Below, one piece after another: positions 35,917 through 44,203 of a stretch of 64,000 nucleotides of DNA. The stretch comes from Yaniella halotolerans DSM 15476. GTDB lineage: Bacteria > Actinomycetota > Actinomycetes > Actinomycetales > Micrococcaceae. Under the pieces are notes generated by a model. That model did not search any database, was not told where the DNA came from, and saw nothing but the letters and a program-made list of their open reading frames with translations. Each line of letters starts with the position of its first letter. Position 1 is the stretch's first letter. The DNA lies in assembly GCF_000420805.1 (NCBI RefSeq), contig NZ_ATVQ01000002.1, forward strand, positions 62,001 to 126,000. Direction: 5' to 3'. The position numbers were made by a program, and so were the translations under genes.

Positions 35917-38726
35917 CACAGTGTGCCTACCTTTCCTCCAGCCAGGACATCGGTTGCCCACTGAGCTAGCAGGGGACGGTTAATTTTCGAATTGTGTCGA
36001 ATATCTACGGGCACTTTGTGAGTGACTAGGACAGCGGCGAGATCAACATCAGTAGCAGCTCTCACGTCATCAGTGAGAGCAGTTGGAGCTAAGCCGGGCT
36101 TGATAGACTGATCATGAGGTTCGATCACCGCCACGATTGCTTGTGTCCCCGCGGGACCTACGCCTACTATCGCTGCGCGGTTGATTTCGGATAGCCGTTG
36201 GATATCATCCTCGGGCCCTCCTGGACCGATGGCACCGGTTGCCGGTGTGACGATGTGCTGTGTACGCCCTTCGATCCAAAGTCGGCCGTCTTCATCAAAA
36301 TGGCCGATATCGCCGGTTCGATGCCATTGCAAACCATCGACTGAGTCGACACGGGTCTGCCGGTTCGTGTTATAGAGCTTGTCGTAGCCAGCCAGCATGT
36401 GCGGTGTAGAAATGACTATTTCAGAAAGTTGATTGATCGCTTCATCGCCTTCGACGAGTTGGTCCGATGATCGTCCCAAGAAATCGAGGGGTGCCATCGC
36501 TACCCGAACAACGTCAAGGGGTTTGCCTACGCATACACCGCGATCAGTTCGGTCGGCGATAGCATGCTGCGTGTGATGATCGATATCTGAGACCAACAGT
36601 GATTCTGTCATCCCATATGGGGAATGGAATTCGGCGTTTGGTATCAGCTCTAATACCTCATCCATGAGGGGGACCGGTACGGGAGCGCCTGCAGATAGCA
36701 GCATGGAAATGTGTTTGAGTGCCTCGCGTTGTTGTGCGTTGAGCTCATGAGCCGTGTCCACTACATTGCTCAGCGCGGCAGGTGAAGCAAAGATCATGGT
36801 GGCATCACCAGCTATAGCAGCGTCAGCAAGAGCGGTGGCTGTCAGGGTCGCCGGTTTGGTAACTGACATATTTGGAGTCACTGAAGTGGCACCGATCGCT
36901 GGCCCGAGGAGTGCAAACGGCGCAAAACCTGCCAACAAACTGGACCCTGGTGCAACGTTGAGGGTGTGTTGGAGACGCTGCGTTAGTGCGGAGAGTTTTC
37001 GGTGGGTATATCGCACTCCCTTGGCCGGTCCTGTCGAACCAGAAGTGAAAAGGATGGCTGCGTCATCAGCAGGGTCAGGATCAGGATGTTGTGCGGTTGG
37101 CCGGTACTTTTGACCCGCGTAAGTTGACGCGAAACCGTACATCGAGCCACTGAGTCCAAGGATACTTCTGGCGAGGGGGTCCATGGTTTTTACACTGAGT
37201 CGTTTGCCCGGGAGGTTTTTGATCCGAGCCAGAGAAAGTCCTGGTGTTTGACCAATAATCCATTGCGGTGCAGCGGATTTGATAGCGCGTGTCATGCCGT
37301 CCACGCCAAGTCCAGCATCGGTGACGACTGCGACACCGCCGACGCGTAGCACAGCGTAGAGTGCCGCGGTGAGGTCCCTGCCAGGTTCGACCAGCATCGA
37401 GACTCGGTCGCCAGGACGCATCCCTGCTTCTCGCAGCCCCACGGCCATGGCATCAACCATGGAGGATAGCTTTGCCCAGGTGACTTCGAAGGGTCTGCTG
37501 TTGGCATCCTTGATCGTCATGTCGACCATGGCCTTCGTTGTGGACCCGGACCACTGATCAAGGTAAGACCAGAGCGGAGAGTATTCGCCAACGGCCTCCG
37601 AACCTCGCCCAGCTGCCGGATCAGGGGTAGGCCGGGTATCTCTGTCAAGTTGTTGGCGTATCCAACCGAGAAGAGGAATAGAAATGTCACGGTCTTCGGC
37701 AAGGAGGTGACCAGCGGTGTTATATCGGTGGATCTCGACGTTGTCGATACGCTGCAATAAATCGTGCTGATACCGATCGATAAATACCGGGTCTTTAGCG
37801 CCCCACAGTAGGAGAGCGGCTTTGTCGGTCAAGGCGAGTTGGTCGGCTACTGTTCGCAGCGCGGCACGGGAACGATGGCTGTCAGTGGCTGGAATGTCCG
37901 CCACAAAACCGCCGATCCCGCCACGCTCCGCACGGCTAGCGTATGGCGCCTTATATGCTGCTTTGACGGACCCAGACAGTGCTGGTTGTCCAAGCGCCAA
38001 GGTGGTATCGAGGAACGCTGGAGTGACGACTGTTGAGCCTGCTAAGACTGGGCCGGCTAAGGCAGCCCGTAAAGGTGCAGGAATTGGATCGGACTCATCA
38101 TGCCACACGGCTGTGTTCAGCGAGATCATGCCGGTCGGCTCAATTTGAGAGCCGGCGGAACGGACCGCTGCGTTTGTTGCCCAGCCCAGAGAAATTATGC
38201 CGCCCCAGTCATGACCAAGACTAAAGACTGGAATGTTGCTGGAGGCGTCAACAAGCTCTTTGATGATTGCATCCAGATCGGAAATTCGCTGTTCTAAGGT
38301 CCGATACGACGTGGTGTTTGCAGTAGTGGAGGGGAAGCCTGGATGTCCGAGTCGTTCAGAGAAGCCCATGTCGAGCTGGTCTGGTGCGATGACTCGAATA
38401 ATGGGTGCTTTACCGGCGCTTGGGCCGAGATCCACCTTGCCTTGTGCGGCATCAATGCTGGCCTGGGCAATATGACGCCATAAATATGACCAGGTCGGAT
38501 TGCCGTGTACTGCGATCACGATGGCATCGACGTCGTTTGCACCGAAGCCAAGATCGGTCAAGGCTGGGCCGGTGTCAAGTACGTGAAACTCTCGGGCACC
38601 GTCACAAGTGTTGGCCTCGACGAGCCGAGACCACTGCGGGTCCCATCCCGGCAGCTGTTGCGGATCTAGTACTGCATGTGGGGTTTGTGCCGGTTTGGGG
38701 GAAATCATGGGGGAGAGGGTCACCAC
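35916..38726 (-). CDS. oleBC: OleBC fusion: beta-lactone decarboxylase and beta-lactone synthetase
   Basis: 936-residue fusion. The first 360 residues form an alpha/beta hydrolase of the haloalkane-dehalogenase type: HGNPTWSYLW, nucleophile Asp173 in LGHDWGG, acid Asp312 and base His340 in AGHLLAED. This is OleB, which decarboxylates beta-lactones to cis-olefins. From about 380 on is an AMP-forming ligase, with the phosphate loop FTSGSTGPAKG at about 560-570 and a late Lys in NSKINRPLL; this is OleC, which closes the beta-lactone. Separate genes in Xanthomonas, fused in Micrococcus-type Actinobacteria. GTG at 38726 or 38723 overlaps the oleA end; an ATG exists at 38708. Confidence 0.92.
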   Translation of the reverse strand: MVTLSPMISPKPAQTPHAVLDPQQLPGWDPQWSRLVEANTCDGAREFHVLDTGPALTDLGFGANDVDAIVIAVHGNPTWSYLWRHIAQASIDAAQGKVDLGPSAGKAPIIRVIAPDQLDMGFSERLGHPGFPSTTANTTSYRTLEQRISDLDAIIKELVDASSNIPVFSLGHDWGGIISLGWATNAAVRSAGSQIEPTGMISLNTAVWHDESDPIPAPLRAALAGPVLAGSTVVTPAFLDTTLALGQPALSGSVKAAYKAPYASRAERGGIGGFVADIPATDSHRSRAALRTVADQLALTDKAALLLWGAKDPVFIDRYQHDLLQRIDNVEIHRYNTAGHLLAEDRDISIPLLGWIRQQLDRDTRPTPDPAAGRGSEAVGEYSPLWSYLDQWSGSTTKAMVDMTIKDANSRPFEVTWAKLSSMVDAMAVGLREAGMRPGDRVSMLVEPGRDLTAALYAVLRVGGVAVVTDAGLGVDGMTRAIKSAAPQWIIGQTPGLSLARIKNLPGKRLSVKTMDPLARSILGLSGSMYGFASTYAGQKYRPTAQHPDPDPADDAAILFTSGSTGPAKGVRYTHRKLSALTQRLQHTLNVAPGSSLLAGFAPFALLGPAIGATSVTPNMSVTKPATLTATALADAAIAGDATMIFASPAALSNVVDTAHELNAQQREALKHISMLLSAGAPVPVPLMDEVLELIPNAEFHSPYGMTESLLVSDIDHHTQHAIADRTDRGVCVGKPLDVVRVAMAPLDFLGRSSDQLVEGDEAINQLSEIVISTPHMLAGYDKLYNTNRQTRVDSVDGLQWHRTGDIGHFDEDGRLWIEGRTQHIVTPATGAIGPGGPEDDIQRLSEINRAAIVGVGPAGTQAIVAVIEPHDQSIKPGLAPTALTDDVRAATDVDLAAVLVTHKVPVDIRHNSKINRPLLAQWATDVLAGGKVGTL

Positions 38727-39742
38727 TCTATTTCTAGCATTGCAACGTTGAGACCGGAGCCTACACCCATCGTGAGGATCCGATCACCTGCTTCAAGAGA
38801 ATCAAGTTCACGCGCGAGTGTGATGGGAAGGGCCGCTGGTCCAATATTACCGAGCGAAGGAAAAGTTGTGGGGATCTTTGTACGCTCGATCCCCGCAGAT
38901 TTGATAATTGCATCGGTGTGCATCTGCGATACCTGGTGCGTGATATAACGGTCCATGTTTTGCCAGTTCCAGTCCGCAGGGGTGTCATTCCAGGCGTCCA
39001 TGACAAGGGCTAGACCGTGTTCGAGTAGGGCACCTGAATCGGTAATCATGCCGTTATGACCACCCTGGCATAACTGATGGTGCTGGGTGCCTGCTCGAGT
39101 GACGCCACGAAGGATACGGTGGCCTTCCGGATGTCGATCCGCACGTCCCAGGACAGCTGCTGCAGCACCTGAACCAAGGGTGAGTGAAGCGAATTGCTCC
39201 ATGAAATTATCACGAGTGGTCTTGTCGGAGTGTAGGTTTCTCAAGGTGGCTTCTTGAACCTGCTTGGCATCTTCTCCCGCTACAACGACGGCATAATCAA
39301 TTTGCCCGGCGTCAATGAGGGTTGAAGCGAGGTCCATGCCATTGACGAACCCGAGGCAGGCGTTGGTGATGTCAAAGTTCGTAGCTTTGGGGGACAGGCC
39401 CATGGAATCATGAATCTGAACAGAAACGGCTGGTTCTAGCTCTGTTCGAGTAACCGAAGTGTTGATCAGCAAACCTACCGCGTCAGGAGTAATGCCTGCT
39501 TCGGCTAGCGCTTTGACCCCGGCTTGGGCTGCACCGGCAACATAATCTTGGGGACTTTCCCACATGCGTCGAGCCTGGACCCCGGCTACGCGTTCTAGCA
39601 GGCGTTTGGGAAGCCGAAGACGCTTGAGCACGGCCGCGAGACGGTCGTCGATCATGTCGGAAGTGACTTCTACCGGAGCGGTCACTTCTACCACAGAAAG
39701 TAATGCCGCATTGTGGTGAATTGAAACCGCATTAGAACTCAC
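38720..39742 (-). CDS. oleA: OleA, acyl-CoA head-to-head condensing thiolase
   Basis: Condenses two fatty acyl-CoAs (non-decarboxylative Claisen reaction) to a 2-alkyl-3-ketoacid, the first step to long-chain internal olefins. 340 residues, thiolase/KAS III fold. The catalytic triad is Cys129 (TNACLGF), His269 (ITHQVSQMH) and Asn299 (GNIGPA). Glu103 in ELEPAVS matches the glutamate base that separates OleA from KAS III. GTG start with a weak ribosome binding site. First gene of oleA-oleBC-oleD. A long palindrome lies 33-59 bp upstream. Confidence 0.92.
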   Translation of the reverse strand: MSSNAVSIHHNAALLSVVEVTAPVEVTSDMIDDRLAAVLKRLRLPKRLLERVAGVQARRMWESPQDYVAGAAQAGVKALAEAGITPDAVGLLINTSVTRTELEPAVSVQIHDSMGLSPKATNFDITNACLGFVNGMDLASTLIDAGQIDYAVVVAGEDAKQVQEATLRNLHSDKTTRDNFMEQFASLTLGSGAAAAVLGRADRHPEGHRILRGVTRAGTQHHQLCQGGHNGMITDSGALLEHGLALVMDAWNDTPADWNWQNMDRYITHQVSQMHTDAIIKSAGIERTKIPTTFPSLGNIGPAALPITLARELDSLEAGDRILTMGVGSGLNVAMLEIEW

Positions 39743-39774
39743 GTTGGATTGTCCATTCCTGTTTATTTCCGTTC

Positions 39775-39801
39775 AAAATTGGCAGCTAGGGCGCCAATTT
39801 T
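39775..39801. promoter_or_regulatory. Palindrome upstream of oleA
   Basis: Perfect AAAATTGGC-N9-GCCAATTTT inverted repeat, 27 bp long, 33 bp before the oleA start. Size and place suit an operator for the ole cluster. Because T's follow on both sides it could also act as a weak hairpin attenuator. Confidence 0.5.
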
Positions 39802-39883
39802 TTGACTTGTCATAACTTACCAGCCTAGCGCGGATTAATACGCCACGCGATTTCCGTGTGCGGCCTATCCTCGCAGCTTAGTT

Positions 39884-39924
39884 CCTCTTATCGGGAAGGT
39901 ATTTTGGGGCTTACCTATAAGAGG
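39884..39924 (-). terminator. Possible terminator at the end of the M56 gene
   Basis: Inverted repeat CCTCTTAT ... ATAAGAGG (39884-39891, 39917-39924) with an additional inner 5-bp pairing. It straddles the stop codon of the peptidase gene on the minus strand and has no clear T-tract. Confidence 0.4.
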
Positions 39925-40886
39925 CTGACGGCTGCAGGCACCGTTATCAGAAGGGCGGCCGAGATTATGACCAGGCTAACTCTACATGAGTCCAGTGGTG
40001 TATCTGGCGTTATGAGCCGCCTGAAACGTCGCGACGCAGCGGCAGTATGTTGCGTTTCTGTCCCTGGTAGCGGTTGCTGTGTAGTTGCCGCAGTATCGGC
40101 CAGAGTGCGCGCTAGAGCAGTTTTGAGATCATTGCGTTCGTGCTGAGATAGCGCGGCATCATCGGCCATTATCTCGGTGAGTTGGGTCACTTCATTGACG
40201 GCGGCACGGGTGGCTGGGAACCAGGGTACCGCCTTGTGCCACGCCTGAAACGCTAAACGCAGTAAGTCGTGGCGTTGGGTGAGATGCGCTGACTCGTGGG
40301 CTAGGACAGCAGCAAGTTGCCTAGGTGATAATTCGTCGAGCAAACCCCGCGAGACCACAGTGATGGGCTGGTTGATGGCCGGAAGGCAGTATGCCAAAGG
40401 GTGCTCTACGGGGAGTACACGGGTGCTTGTGGTCGGTCGTCTTGCATTATCGAGTTCATGATCGTGGTTGCCGAGCGACGCGGACAAGACTTCGACAAAC
40501 TCACGGTGTTTTTTCCGCTGGCTAAATGTTGTGTAAGTCGTATGTAGGAGTACTAAGGTCAGGTGTCCGAATAGTATGCAGCCAAGAGTGATCGCAGCGA
40601 ACCCAAACGGCTCCCAGCGGTCGTCGGCAAATACTGCCTCTATGCCGCCGCTTTGCAGTACGTGCCAGAGTTCAGTGCTGGCGCTGAGTATGCCGTTTCC
40701 AAAAGGCTGAAGGCCCCAGGTGAGTGGTGCAGTGACAAGTGCCAGGCCACCGCTGAGGCCTATGGCCTGCCAGAGTATGAGGGCTGCACCGGGGGCCCGC
40801 GACGGCCACTTGGCTTTTTGGAGCCACAGGGGGACCGGCCATGCGAGCAGGATAGCTAGGCATGCGAGAAGATAGGGTGTCAGCAT
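39915..40886 (-). CDS. M56-family (BlaR1/MecR1-like) membrane metalloprotease
   Basis: 323-residue membrane zinc protease of the antirepressor type. There are hydrophobic segments at the N-terminus (two or three helices within about 5-60 and 95-120) and at the extreme C-terminus. The zinc site HESAH is at 197-201, with the third ligand Glu238 in EIMADDAA. It lacks the large penicillin-binding sensor domain of BlaR1, so its signal is unknown. GGAGG precedes the ATG. It lies 21 bases after the BlaI-like repressor gene, the usual pairing in which the protease inactivates the repressor. Confidence 0.9.
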   Translation of the reverse strand: MLTPYLLACLAILLAWPVPLWLQKAKWPSRAPGAALILWQAIGLSGGLALVTAPLTWGLQPFGNGILSASTELWHVLQSGGIEAVFADDRWEPFGFAAITLGCILFGHLTLVLLHTTYTTFSQRKKHREFVEVLSASLGNHDHELDNARRPTTSTRVLPVEHPLAYCLPAINQPITVVSRGLLDELSPRQLAAVLAHESAHLTQRHDLLRLAFQAWHKAVPWFPATRAAVNEVTQLTEIMADDAALSQHERNDLKTALARTLADTAATTQQPLPGTETQHTAAASRRFRRLITPDTPLDSCRVSLVIISAALLITVPAAVSLL

Positions 40887-40907
40887 GCGCCTCCAAGCAG
40901 GGTGTGG

Positions 40908-41345
40908 CTAGCTGTCGCGGGATTGGAGCAGATGGCGGACATGCTGGGCATCGGAAGGTTCAATGCCACCGATAAAACGAGCAAGCACGGCATGTTTGTC
41001 AACGGCTGAACCCAGCACGTCATTCAACAGCTGAACGGTGTGTTCCTCGCGGCTGGTCGCTGCGCTGAATTCGTGGGGACGACGCGACGAGTCTTTCGTA
41101 ACAAATCCCTTTTTGCTGAGTCGACCGAGGACAGTAAGCACTGTCGTGATAGCTGGTTCGTTGTCTTGGCGTTGCGCGAGTGCCTCGCGCACCTCGTTCG
41201 CGGTGAGCGGCTCTGTGGAATCCCACAGCAAATTCATAATCGCCTGTTCCAGTTCGCCCAATGACGCCCCTTCATAACTTTCTGCACTAACCCTGGTGTG
41301 AGTGAGAGTTCTTCGGTTCAGTGCGGTTACCTTGAGACTCAACAT
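40908..41345 (-). CDS. BlaI/MecI/CopY-family transcriptional repressor
   Basis: 145-residue winged-helix repressor: LGELEQAIMNLLWDSTEPLTANEVREAL, then the recognition helix ITTVLTVLGRLSKKGFV, then a C-terminal dimerisation helix with a likely protease-sensitive loop. The only in-frame ATG ahead of the domain is at 41345. It has no Shine-Dalgarno, and a TACGAT -10 element lies just upstream, so the mRNA may be nearly leaderless. The first 20 residues are not conserved in the family. A palindrome lies in its promoter and an identical one in the divergent cydA promoter. Confidence 0.9.
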   Translation of the reverse strand: MLSLKVTALNRRTLTHTRVSAESYEGASLGELEQAIMNLLWDSTEPLTANEVREALAQRQDNEPAITTVLTVLGRLSKKGFVTKDSSRRPHEFSAATSREEHTVQLLNDVLGSAVDKHAVLARFIGGIEPSDAQHVRHLLQSRDS

Positions 41346-41359
41346 ACTAACGCAACAAC

Positions 41360-41442
41360 ATCGTAATTTCTACATTGCGTAGAAAATCTTGAGTTGGCTC
41401 GGAAATATCGATTTCTACATTGCGTAGAAGTGTGGTTATTAT
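41360..41442. promoter_or_regulatory. Twin operators and divergent promoters between blaI-like gene and cydA
   Basis: The palindrome TTCTACATTGCGTAGAA occurs identically at 41368-41384 and 41413-41429, 45 bp apart. The right copy overlaps a proposed -35 TCTACA (41414-41419) that lies 17 bp from TATTAT (41437-41442), the likely cydA promoter. The left copy lies next to TACGAT (41360-41365, minus strand), the likely promoter of the repressor gene. The arrangement suggests repression in both directions by the BlaI-like protein; this is inference. Confidence 0.75.
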
Positions 41443-41570
41443 GACCCTAGAGGTTGGTTAGCAACCTGCCGCTGAGGCTTCAATTGGCTTTGTTGGCCTG
41501 TGAAGTACCACAACGGTATTCTCTAGAATTTCGAGCGTCGGCGTTCATGCCAGAGGGAGAGGGACCCACA

Positions 41571-43148
41571 ATGGATCCTCTTGAGGTAGCGCGGTGGCAG
41601 TTTGGTATTACAACTGTTTACCATTTCCTGATGGTGCCACTGACCATCGGTTTGGGCATTGTCTTAGTTGCGATGCAAACCGCGTGGCACAGAACAGGTA
41701 AAGAACAGTACCTCCGGATGACAAAGTTCTGGGGCAAAATCTTCATGATCAACTTCATCATGGGGGTTGCCACGGGCCTGGTTCAAGAGTTCCAGTTTGG
41801 TATGGCCTGGAGTGAATACTCGCGCTTCGTCGGCGATGTATTCGGTGCCCCATTGGCGATGGAAGCTCTTATCGCTTTCTTCTTGGAATCAGTCTTTATC
41901 GGCATCTGGGTGTTCGGATGGGGCCGCGTACGGCCAAGAATTCACCTGACTGTGCTGTGGCTGGCAGTTGCCGGTTCTGTAGTTTCTGCATACTTCATCC
42001 TCGCTGCGAATGCTTTTATGCAGCATCCGGTTGGCATTGAGTATGTTGATGGCCGTGCCCAGATGGTTGATTTCTGGGCTGTCATGACCAACCCCACGCT
42101 CTTAATTCATTTCCCCCACACGATCTTCGGTGCGCTTGCGGTTGCCGGTTCAATGCTGCTTGGCATCGGCTGGTACCACCTGTGGAAACGTCGTAAAGAA
42201 GGCATCGATACCGTGGACGACAACGGCTATGTCGTTGTTGGAACGACAGGTTCCAAAGCTCGCGACGAGGTCGACTATAAGGGTTGGCGTTCGTCATTTC
42301 GCTGGGGCGGATGGATCGCAATTGTCGCATTCTTAGGTACGGCGTTTACCGGTCATACCCAGGCACAGATGATGATTCAACAGCAACCACTCAAGATGGC
42401 TGCCGCAGAGGCAGCGTGCCACGATGGTACGGGCTTTTCAGTGTTGTCGGTTGCTAGTCGCGATAGCGACGGTGCAACGACCTGCGACGATGTCGTTGGT
42501 GTATTTGAGATACCGGGGCTGTTATCTTTCTTGGCCCACAACGATTTCACCACTCCGGTAGAAGGCGTAAACTCACTGATCCCGAAGTACCAGGAAGCCT
42601 ACGGTACCCATCTGCCAGATGATCCTCGATATGGCGAGCGCGCTGGTTCTGAAATTGAATATCTCCCTATTATGGAAGTCACCTACTGGGGCTTCCGCTT
42701 GATGATTACGTTCGGTGGTGTAGCCGCCGCTGCAGCCGCCTTTGGATTATGGATCGGACGAAAGGGCACAGTGCCACACGATACGACGCTCATGAACATG
42801 GCATGGTTATCGATCCTGGCTCCGTTTGCTGCCAACTCAGCCGGGTGGGTCTTTACCGAGATGGGACGCCAGCCCTTCACCGTCGCCCCGAATCCGGACC
42901 CAACCGGGGTGGACCAGGTCTGGCAATTCACGGCAGCCGCGGTATCGCCAGGGGTGACAGGGCAAGAGATTGTATTTTCTCTTATCGCCCTGACGTTAAT
43001 TTATGCGCTGCTGTTAGTAGTTGAAGTCGTGTTGTTAGTTCGCTATACCAAGGGCGGTCACCCGGCAGGAATGCCTGAACTTCTCGCGGATGAACATAAT
43101 GACGACGAGGATAAACCCTCGTCCGACGTGTTGGCCTTCGCATACTAG
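41571..43148 (+). CDS. cydA: Cytochrome bd ubiquinol/menaquinol oxidase subunit I
   Basis: Quinol-oxidising, haem-carrying subunit of the high-affinity bd oxidase, 526 residues from the ATG at 41571, which is preceded by GGAGAGGG. An upstream in-frame start would add 39 non-family residues. Conserved features are His18 in TTVYHFLMVPLT, FQFGMAWSEYSRFVGDVFGAPLAMEALIAFFLES split over two helices, FPHTIFGALAVAG, a short Q-loop, and AGWVFTEMGRQPF. About nine membrane helices. First gene of cydA-cydB-cydDC. Confidence 0.96.
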   Translation: MDPLEVARWQFGITTVYHFLMVPLTIGLGIVLVAMQTAWHRTGKEQYLRMTKFWGKIFMINFIMGVATGLVQEFQFGMAWSEYSRFVGDVFGAPLAMEALIAFFLESVFIGIWVFGWGRVRPRIHLTVLWLAVAGSVVSAYFILAANAFMQHPVGIEYVDGRAQMVDFWAVMTNPTLLIHFPHTIFGALAVAGSMLLGIGWYHLWKRRKEGIDTVDDNGYVVVGTTGSKARDEVDYKGWRSSFRWGGWIAIVAFLGTAFTGHTQAQMMIQQQPLKMAAAEAACHDGTGFSVLSVASRDSDGATTCDDVVGVFEIPGLLSFLAHNDFTTPVEGVNSLIPKYQEAYGTHLPDDPRYGERAGSEIEYLPIMEVTYWGFRLMITFGGVAAAAAAFGLWIGRKGTVPHDTTLMNMAWLSILAPFAANSAGWVFTEMGRQPFTVAPNPDPTGVDQVWQFTAAAVSPGVTGQEIVFSLIALTLIYALLLVVEVVLLVRYTKGGHPAGMPELLADEHNDDEDKPSSDVLAFAY

Positions 43149-43183
43149 TGCAGCCCACAACAGGAGTAGAAAGGTAAATCACC

Positions 43184-44203
43184 ATGGAAGTTCTTCCCAC
43201 GTTGTGGTTCATCCTCATCGCTGTGCTGTGGATCGGGTATCTGGTCCTTGATGGTTTCGACCTAGGTATCGGCATGTTGATGAAGGTTTGGGCCAAAAAC
43301 GAATCCCAGCGCCGGGTCTTGCTCAACTCAATCGGCCCCGTCTGGGACGGTAATGAAGTGTGGTTGGTGACGGCAGCAGGAGCAACTTTCGCAGCGTTTC
43401 CGCACTGGTATGCTTCGATGTTTGCCGGGTTATATATTCCATTGACCCTCGCCCTGCTTGCACTGATTCTGCGTGCGGTATCCATTGAATATCGCGGAAA
43501 ATCTCACAGTCAGATTGCACGCAACCTCTGGACGTGGGCAATGGCAGGAGGCTCGTTTGTGGCGGCCTTTACGATCGGTGCAATGCTGGCACTGACGACC
43601 ACAGGTCTTCCACTGAATGAATATGGTGATCGCGTCGGTGGCCCGTTTGCCTGGCTCAACGGTTGGGCTATCCTGGGTGGACTGGCGGTTGTTGGCATCT
43701 CACTTGCTCAAGGGTGGGCCTTCTTGACGTTGAAAACCCTCGGCGCACCACGTGCCGCAGGAAACCGACAGCTTCGACGCTACTTACCGTTGTATTTCTT
43801 ACCCGCGGCTAGCTGGGCCATCATGGTGGTGATGCGATACCCAAAGGTCTCCGCATGGGCCATGTTGACCATTGCAGCCTTGGGATTAGCGGTGGCATGG
43901 TTGGCATCGGGCCGTCGAAAAGAAGGCTTGACCTTCACCGGCATGGTGGTATTCATTGTTTTTGGGGTCGGAGCAATATTTACTGCACTGTTCCCCAACG
44001 TCTTGCCATCAACGATCAACGAGGCCTATAACCTCACTGTCGCCACGGCCTCGTCCTCGGACTATACCCTGACGATCATGGCGATAGTCACCGCGGTCTT
44101 CTTCCCGCTGGTCTTAGCGTACAGCGTGTGGAGTTATTGGGTATTCCGCCAACGTCTTGGAGAACAACACATTCCTGAGTCCGTTGTGGTGACACCGGTT
44201 TGA
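43184..44203 (+). CDS. cydB: Cytochrome bd oxidase subunit II
   Basis: 339-residue membrane subunit with about eight helices. The N-terminal LWFILIAVLWIGYLVLDGFDLGIGML is the family signature. WDGNEVWLVTAAGATFAAFPHWYA and RAVSIEYRGK follow. It starts 35 bases after cydA with a purine-rich upstream stretch (GGAG, then AAAGGT). Its stop overlaps the TTG start of cydDC by three bases, and no small cydX-like gene fits between. Confidence 0.96.
   Translation: MEVLPTLWFILIAVLWIGYLVLDGFDLGIGMLMKVWAKNESQRRVLLNSIGPVWDGNEVWLVTAAGATFAAFPHWYASMFAGLYIPLTLALLALILRAVSIEYRGKSHSQIARNLWTWAMAGGSFVAAFTIGAMLALTTTGLPLNEYGDRVGGPFAWLNGWAILGGLAVVGISLAQGWAFLTLKTLGAPRAAGNRQLRRYLPLYFLPAASWAIMVVMRYPKVSAWAMLTIAALGLAVAWLASGRRKEGLTFTGMVVFIVFGVGAIFTALFPNVLPSTINEAYNLTVATASSSDYTLTIMAIVTAVFFPLVLAYSVWSYWVFRQRLGEQHIPESVVVTPV

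Noticed and set aside
40908-41345. Reading the BlaI/M56 pair as a beta-lactam resistance system
   Set aside because: No beta-lactamase or penicillin-binding gene is adjacent and the M56 protein has no penicillin-binding sensor domain.
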